Assembly: GCF_000002235.5 (NCBI RefSeq) | Contig: NW_022145552.1 | Span: 1,681,501 to 1,745,500 of the forward strand | Origin: Strongylocentrotus purpuratus | Taxonomy: Eukaryota > Echinodermata > Echinoidea > Camarodonta > Strongylocentrotidae | Direction of reading: 5' to 3' | Length of the DNA stretch: 64,000 bases | Part shown: positions 57,212 to 64,000 of the stretch, piece by piece | Layout of the letters: each line of letters begins with the position of its first letter | Position numbering within the stretch: the stretch's first letter is position 1 | The notes under the pieces: generated by a model | Told to the model about the DNA's origin: nothing | Database searches by the model: none | What the model saw: the letters and a program-made list of their open reading frames with translations, nothing else | Made by a program: the position numbers and the translations under genes

Positions 57212-59279
57212 TGTGGTACGTAATTTATAGGTAACGTCTGAAGAATAATAAAGCAGAAAAACTACACGGAGCGAAGACATTTCGGTCATTACTCTTTACC
57301 AAATCTTTCTGTCACCTTAATTCAAAAACTTCAAGACGCAAAATAAAAAAAAGTTTCAAAGAAAAATCAAGCGATTTCCAGGTATTTTCTACAGATCACA
57401 AGGGACACCTTTGAGATTTAAAAGTGAAATAAACGTCGGCATCAATCTCAAGTTCTCTGCTATGATTGTTCAGAATATCTGCGTTTACTCACGTACTGCT
57501 TCGTTTAACATTACATTACGAATCACCTTCTACTTGCTTGCGGGGTGTTTTGTTAACGAGATTAAATTGCTTTTACCATTATTTATTTATAATTAATGCT
57601 ACACCTTAGAGAGAGCTAACGGTCACACCTTAGAGGAAATTGCCTTACCTCCCCTACAAAATGCTCAATTTAATTACTGACACTCTCGACCATCAATGCA
57701 CCCATATATCGTCATTACAAATATAAAATTGGTCTGCGAGTTTGACGAAGAAATTGGAAAAGATTTGCTCGGGGCCTTCTGTATTCGGTAAATAAGTTTT
57801 AGGAGAAACTGAATTATTTTGTTTGACGATGGCCAGTGGTAAAGAGAAGGAACATTTGGGAAAGTTTTCCCTGTCTAGAGTCGAGTTCTCACATTGGAGT
57901 TTTCTTTATTCAAATCACGTTTGGTGTTCATGTATGAGATCTGATTCGGTTTTCACATCGCTGGGCAACGGCGTGTAAAGTCATGTCGCGTATATAAACA
58001 CTGCATTATTTAATAATCACATTTCTTAAGCAGCTAAAAATCATCTCAATCTGCTGTCCTTACGATGCGTAACATGAAGCAATTCGATAATCTCATCGCA
58101 TGGATCACGACGTGTCGTCCCAATTCGTAGCCCATACGTCGTGAAATTTTAAACCACGATTTTTACCATACAGATATGAATATATAGCATGGAAAGCAAA
58201 ATGATTCATCAGATTCGCTGTCCATGCGGTTTGAAATATTGCCATTGATAAGATGATGAAGCGGATCCTAATCAAATGATGGGTTGAGAGCGTACAGGTG
58301 ACCAGGCTTTTATTTTGCCTAACACGTAATTTTACTAATTTATAAAGCAAATACAACATCAGCTTATGAAACAAATAATACACATTATTGTGTTCGGGCA
58401 AGAGTAAAATTACCCACACTCGGTACCTTCGACTGTTCCAAATATATTCATTTGAACCTAACATGCCTCTGAGAATCACAAAATTACCAACATGAGAACG
58501 CACCCTGTAGAACTCTCATCATATCTTCTTTTTAATAAAATCCCTTTTCTTGTTTAATCGAATTCCCTGAATGGTTAGAATTGACATCCCTCGTCTATTT
58601 TCAATTACTCGTATGTAATAGATAAATAAAAACCCTCCATGAGAATTTGTTTTGATATCTTCATGTGAATTTTCAAAAGTTTTGTTCTTTTACCAATACA
58701 TTCTGGTTATAATTTACAATGAAAAAAATGACAATGTGAAAAGTTAATATCGAACTTCTGTACCTGTTTCGTTGTGAATGCATGCTAGTTTTTCATATAT
58801 AAAGAGAAGGCTCATCCCTTTCATATTTGGAAATATATTCAGGAACTATTTTTGAGTAGCAGCCACCTTTTTTCCTGAATTACATTGCAGCCAACGGTTT
58901 GTGAAGGATTGTATTTGGTTCCTATTGTTCAAGACATGTTGCATGATATCAATGAATTTTAAATCAATCTTTAACAAGATTCATGCGGATTGTTTCCCTT
59001 TGTTGAATTCACTAATATACAGAGTTAGGATCACTACTTGAAAATTGTCATCCATCAATGTATTTTGTCAACCAGAACCGCTAAATTCATAATTCCCCAA
59101 AGGCAGAACATAATTTGATGTTAAATCGAGTAATTTGAAATAAAGTTAGTAGAGCAGACTCTTCGAATGTCCGTTGCCATTGAATCTTCTGTTCAAGAAA
59201 TGATTGATGTTTGTGCAACTTAATACATTCCTCCTGATTCTATCTAAATTCAATTTACCCCCCCCCCCCTCCCATCTCC

Positions 59280-59326
<47 letters not shown>

Positions 59327-60560
59327 GATCATTTTCTGCTTCATTTCATTGTAATCTTATTTATCCAACACGTTCTACTAATTTGTCTTCAATTAGTAAC
59401 ACTTTAGCTCTAACTCATTCTTCATAAAGTGGCATGTTCTGTATATAACTTCATCTATTTGTTATTCATGTCATATCAAAAGGTTGTTAATGGAAAACGT
59501 ACGGAGTATAAACATCAAGTCAAATTTGATCAAACTAAAACGTTCTCATGTTTAATAGCGTTCATTAATTAGAGTTCCATTAATAGTCAGTGGGAAACTC
59601 TTAAAAGATGGTATGTAATTCCTAACAAACTTATTTGCACTTTCATGAGAGATGTAATTGTTCGAAATTTAAACGAGTTAATGGATTGATGATAAACACA
59701 TTAGTTGAGTAATTAATGCAAGCAAGATGATATAATGAAACTGTATCTAGCGTCTGATACGACACATGATCGTGTGAAAGCTCTTCACAATCGACGGCAC
59801 ATACTATTTGCAGACCTTTTTGCCAAATCAAATATATGATAAATTGACATTCTGTTCCATTCCTTCAAAATGACTCGCATTTTCTTTTGGCAAAAGATAC
59901 TTCTAGCAAGGACATTGTTTATCACGTGACTGAAATACCCTGCCGGACGTAGTTTCATATCAATTATTGCTCGCGACTGTCGCTTTCAATTGCACGTACT
60001 CTCATAAGAGTGATCGATGGGCTGAGATTAGGCGTGCGATGAAAATATTGTGGCGCAAAGCAACACCATTAATCAATATGGTGTGATGAGAAAATGATTT
60101 TCTTAAATCTCACGGATATGATGAAAATCTGCCTTGCTTCCAAAAATGATTGTAGAATTTGGGAGCCTTGAATAAATGTCATTACTTATACAGTATGTCA
60201 TATCATTAACACTAAAATTGATTTTCCTGTCATCGAATGAGTTTTTAGTTACTCTATAATAGATTGCAGTTTATATAATTCCACAAACGTTTATCACATT
60301 CCGACATTACAGGTGACGATCTAGCTTGTAAAAACATTAAGAAGAAAAAAAATAGTTATGTAGTTTTACAGAGTAAAAGGTTAAAAAAAAAATCGGTTGC
60401 GGTGCGTTATGTCAGCAATCACTTGCCCTTTTCGGTATTGAAACGATGTCTTACTGTCCTAAAATGAAGGAACAAGTGGGACTGATTATTATTTTTAGTA
60501 AATGGACAGATAGATACAAGAATGGGTGAAGTGAAAGATATATTGAAGATGTGAAAAGTG

Positions 60561-60591
<31 letters not shown>

Positions 60592-62936
60592 ATGAGGGTG
60601 AGGAACAATTTGTTCAGTTTTACGACGAACTTTAAACAGAAATTGGGGGGAATGAGAGAAAAGATGGGAGGGGCATATTTGACTCTTTTGGGGATGATAG
60701 AGAGATAGAGTTCAGGATGGATAGATAATATATATAGATATTATACATTTGTACGTTGTAAAACATGGGAAGAAGATTTAAGAAAGAAAAAATTAAAAAG
60801 TGAGATAATGAGTACAGGCATGTGCGTGTGTGTGTATGTGTGTGTGCACTTACCCATGGTGGAAAACGCGAACACACAAACGTGTAGGACCTTCATATCG
60901 AGGACAGACAGCGAAGCGCGGACATCGGTGCCCGTGTGTGTGGGTGTGTGTGAGTGAGAGAGAGAGAGGGAGAATGGGAGGGGCGAAGTGAGAGAGCTAA
61001 ATGGGTAAACATCTTAGATAAAGAAGAGGTTGAGGGGGCGTTCCAGACACAGTGGCAGGCATGAGACATGAGTGTTCTGATTTCGTTAATGTGATCCTTC
61101 ATAGACCAAATATTTTGTTTTTAAGTAAATGGCATACCAAGTCCAACTGTTACCATTTAACCGAGAAAACAATATATGGAACAAATTTACATGGTCAGTA
61201 AACAGTTATGGAAATATGTAAATATCTGTTACCAATTTCCTTTTGTAACTCAACCATAATAGAAGTGGAACAGATCGAGTATTCAGCATGTTAGCTGCTA
61301 ATGCACTCAGCTGCTAATAATTTTCTTATCAAGTTTCGTTGATAAAATAAACACATTTATGCCATACTACAACTGAAGTAAACACTTAGATTCAATACTA
61401 CTGTTAACAATTAGTTTAATTTCCCGATTAATGATATCAGTATGGTTGCACTTCAAATCCTTTTCTGGTCAAATTTGCCTTGTGAGCCAAGACCATGTAG
61501 AAAAGTTATGACAATGTTTGCTTTTCGTGACATAGAGGTTCTAACTTTGCTTTCTATCGCGATTTCATTTTGTAAAGTTATTACTTAGAAAAAAAGCACC
61601 CACAACTTCACAAATCTACATTCTAAAAACTGCAGTGAATTATTCAAACAGCATTCTATCAACGACGTTAAGATTTGTAATAGTAAAATTAATTCCGTGC
61701 GAATTCAAAATAATAGAAACCCAAGTGTAGTGTATAACCCATGTTATCTTCTTCGTTCTTCCTCTTGAAATTGAATGTACGAATGAACGAAAACGATATG
61801 CAATTAGGTTGTGATTGGTGCAGTTACATAAACTATTTTCTTTCATTTTCATCTCTTCATTCTCTCTCCCACAACACAGGTCGTCGCACTGTCACTGCCA
61901 ATCCTAAAACGAATAGCTTATACCATGAGGGCGACATATAACGATGATCACAGCGACCAACCAGAGCAAAGGAAAGTAATTGCCAGGAGAGAGATGGAGA
62001 GAGCGAATGAGTGAGTGCGCGAGGGAGCGAGCATGTACGTGAGTGGGAGAAAAAGTGAAATATGCCCGCTCTCCCACCGATTGAAAGCGAAGCGGTCTGT
62101 GCGCTCCTTACCAGTCTCTCGTACCACTGTCGTGAATAACGGATCAAAATAAAACCACTTCCCAACTCTCCGCCTGACTTCCTCTTTTTCAGTTTTTATC
62201 AGCCATATGAGAACAGGAGGGTGGAGCTGCGAAGGAAAAAAGGATTCCTACAACCTTTCGAAGCATTATCGAGCGAGGGAGGAAGGATATTTCTTGATAT
62301 TTGCGACATGTTTATGTGAGGGATAACTCGATATTTGTGCTTCGCCTATGATGCTTGGTTAATTAAATTTCATCGCGGAAGGGATTTCGTGATTTATTTT
62401 GACAGCGAGCGGAATTACACTTCTACCCAAAATTGATTTGCTCCTAGTCGTCAGAGTCTACAAATCTTTGTAAATGCCTGGGTTGCTAGATGATGAGCGG
62501 AACATCATTTCGTGCAGTTTGCCTTTTTAATTTCATGGACATTGTACATATGTCAGATCAATTATATACATGTATGGATATATGATTGATATGTGTCTCT
62601 AACACAGCCTGTTGAACGATTTCGATAAAATTGTGTGCTCAAATATTTGATTTTCAGCTGCAGATTGAGACAGGACTCTTCTGATTTCGATTATTTAGTC
62701 TGAATCCTCTAATGGGCGATTAAAAGCAAATAGTTGTTTCGTTTGCTTTTGAATTTCCCATTTACACTTGTATTATTGAGAGGCAAATAATCATTGGAAA
62801 TTTGGATCGATTGTCTGTTTCTAAAGCAAAGGTTAAACATGATGGGGTGTTTTTATGCAAAACCAAGCTGAGAAAAGTTGTTATTGTGTTTGGATAGGAC
62901 GAACCACAGGAATAGATTCATAAACGTTTAAGGTGT
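57212..62936. other. Intergenic DNA upstream of the cyclase-type exon
   Basis: No coding exon recognised. The 132-codon frame at 58105-58503 (minus) has no domain. Microsatellites: CT at 59284-59323, GA at 60560-60587, GT at 60821-60845 and GT/GA at 60933-60968. The last few kb may hold the promoter and non-coding 5' exons of the gene at 62976, but no clear TATA box or initiator could be fixed by eye. Confidence 0.4.
59284..59323 (+). repeat. (CT)n microsatellite
   Basis: Uninterrupted CT run of about 40 bp, preceded by poly-C at 59259-59269. Confidence 0.92.
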
Positions 62937-62955
62937 GCCGTCTTCAAGAGACGGC
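62937..62955 (+). promoter_or_regulatory. Small hairpin just upstream of the start codon
   Basis: GCCGTCT, loop TCAAG, then AGACGGC: a perfect 7-bp stem ending 20 bp before the ATG at 62976. If transcribed it would sit in the 5' UTR near the start and could affect ribosome scanning. Chance is possible for so short a stem. Confidence 0.3.
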
Positions 62956-62975
62956 GCATTCCCTGGAGATAAGGC

Positions 62976-63399
62976 ATGTGTGAATACCATCGAAAAGATA
63001 GACCCATGGAAGTCATGTTCTATCTAACGATCCTGGTCCTCTGCCTGCTAGGTCTAAACCATGCCCAGATCAGCAACATAGACCCAAGCTCGCAGAATGA
63101 GACCCAGGTCATCACTCTCGGATTTCTAGCCCCTGACAAGACCAAGGTGGCCCGTCTAGTCCGCTTTAACGGCGGCGCCATGACCGTAGCGGTACGGGAC
63201 GTGAACAATAACCCGGACATGCTGCCGGGATATCGTCTCCAGTTCCGCTGGTTGGATACGTACGGTAACGAGGAAGGCTCTATACGCGCCCTGTCGGACC
63301 AATGGCGGGATGGAATTGTTGCTTTCATAGGTCCTGGACTAACTTGTACCACGGAGGCTAAAGTAGCTGCTGCCTGGAATCTACCCATGATATCATATG
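62976..63399 (+). CDS. First coding exon, receptor guanylate cyclase-like (ANF-receptor ligand-binding region)
   Basis: The exon has 141 codons. Residues about 14-31 form a hydrophobic signal sequence (FYLTILVLCLLGLNHA), so the product enters the secretory pathway. From about residue 45 the sequence matches the start of the periplasmic-binding-like extracellular domain of natriuretic-peptide-receptor/guanylate cyclases: VITLGFLAPDK, RFNGGAMTVAVRDVNNNP, LPGYRLQFRWLDTYGNEEGS, then AFIGPGLTCTTEAKVAAAWN and LPMISY. One N-glycosylation site (NET, residue 41) and a cysteine in GLTCTTEA are visible. It ends TAT|GTAAGT, phase 0, a consensus donor; the in-frame VSHS-stop beyond is intron. Full proteins of this family add a membrane span, a kinase-like domain and a cyclase that makes cGMP; those would lie in exons beyond the window. 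Starts at 62976 (G at -3), 63006 or 63015 are all possible; the later two give a more typical short signal peptide. In echinoderms such receptors include the sperm egg-peptide receptors, but orthology cannot be settled from one exon. Confidence 0.85.
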
Positions 63400-64000
63400 T
63401 AAGTCATTCATAATTTTAAATCTTATGTGTCACACTTACGTCCTTAATTATATTTCTTTCTTCACTTAAAAGAAGCTTATTTTTCAATTTTATTTGTCAT
63501 GTTTTATGTTCATTTTAAAACATGAATAACTGTGTAAAGGGGAATTGCTATCTTTTTAAGATATATTTTTCAATTATCTTACCTATCCTGTCCTACGTGC
63601 ATTTTTGAAATATTGCATTTTGTGCAGACGACGGACAGACAGACGAGATAAAAACGGTGCAAGTATATTGGCGGATCTTAATAAATTCCATATTTCAATT
63701 TGTAAATGCTGATTCATCCTAACCATATATGACATTTAAAATAGCCGTCCAATAAACCTAGAGAACGAGAAAGCAAAATTACTCCTCTGCTTAGAAGTCT
63801 ATTTTCGGCAAATGTACGAATCGCTTTCACGGTTGATATGGTTTTCTCCGTTATCTACTCTCAACATTCCACTTGATTGGCTCATATACAATATTAGCAT
63901 GATGAAAACCGCAGAAAATTTTCTCTTTTTATATATATAGACGTGTTTGTGGGCCGTTTACATATCTGATTTATAGTAAGCAAGTATATACTTTTCTGTT
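63400..64000 (+). other. Start of intron 1 of the cyclase-like gene
   Basis: Opens GTAAGT and is AT-rich with stops in all frames; the acceptor is beyond the window. Nothing else is recognised in it. Confidence 0.75.

Noticed and set aside
58105..58503. 132-codon gene on the minus strand
   Set aside because: No signal peptide, domain or homologous feel; an open frame of this size is expected by chance in 64 kb.
63020..63388. 122-codon minus-strand frame
   Set aside because: Shadow of the guanylate cyclase-like exon, which has clear domain sequence and a splice donor on the plus strand.

Overview
This window looks like animal nuclear DNA from a marine invertebrate, most likely an echinoderm such as a sea urchin. 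That is an inference. It rests on the AT-rich, gene-poor sequence, the very dense short inverted-repeat transposons, tRNA-headed SINEs, LINE fragments, many (GA)n/(CA)n/(CT)n microsatellites and poly-G/C runs, and one receptor guanylate cyclase-type exon with a clean GT splice donor. There is no bacterial operon, CRISPR array, rRNA gene or functional tRNA gene.

The only host coding sequence I can support is at the right edge. Positions 62976-63399 (+) hold a first coding exon: a signal peptide followed by the start of an ANF-receptor-type ligand-binding domain, ending at a GTAAGT donor. Intron 1 runs off the window. The roughly 63 kb upstream look intergenic (or hold undetected UTR exons and regulatory DNA) and are dominated by transposon debris.

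Layout. 0-1.1 kb: a tRNA-headed SINE (-) and a 5'-truncated LINE 3' end (+). 4.5-5.3 kb: two copies of a dispersed repeat that recurs inverted at 28 kb. 7.6-8.2 kb: an inverted-repeat element flanked by TTAA. 8.5-10.6 kb: a 5'-truncated, frameshifted LINE (-), with two inverted-repeat insertions in its 3' UTR. 12.5 kb: a second copy of the SINE. 17.3-19.8 kb: a foldback-like element carrying a CAGGCGCG-ended insertion with a perfect 8-bp target duplication, which carries another insertion. 28.8-31 kb: a palindromic element, a four-copy 229-bp tandem array and a TTA-flanked element with ~34-bp ends. 33.5-34.3 kb: an element swollen by about 430 bp of ATC/ATT microsatellite. 36.9-37.8, 45.5-45.8 and 48.9-49.4 kb: old tandem duplications. 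42-43.6, 46.8-47 and 51.7-52.2 kb: more inverted-repeat elements. 52.4-57.2 kb: a composite element whose outer ends carry a 15-bp inverted repeat and a perfect 8-bp duplication (CTGCTCAC), with two same-orientation copies of one short element at its ends.

The most notable theme is layered transposition. Several elements are packed with their own short reiterated motif in both orientations, and the composite and nested insertions can be ordered in time from their target duplications. All family names are inferences from end sequences and target duplications; no database search was possible.
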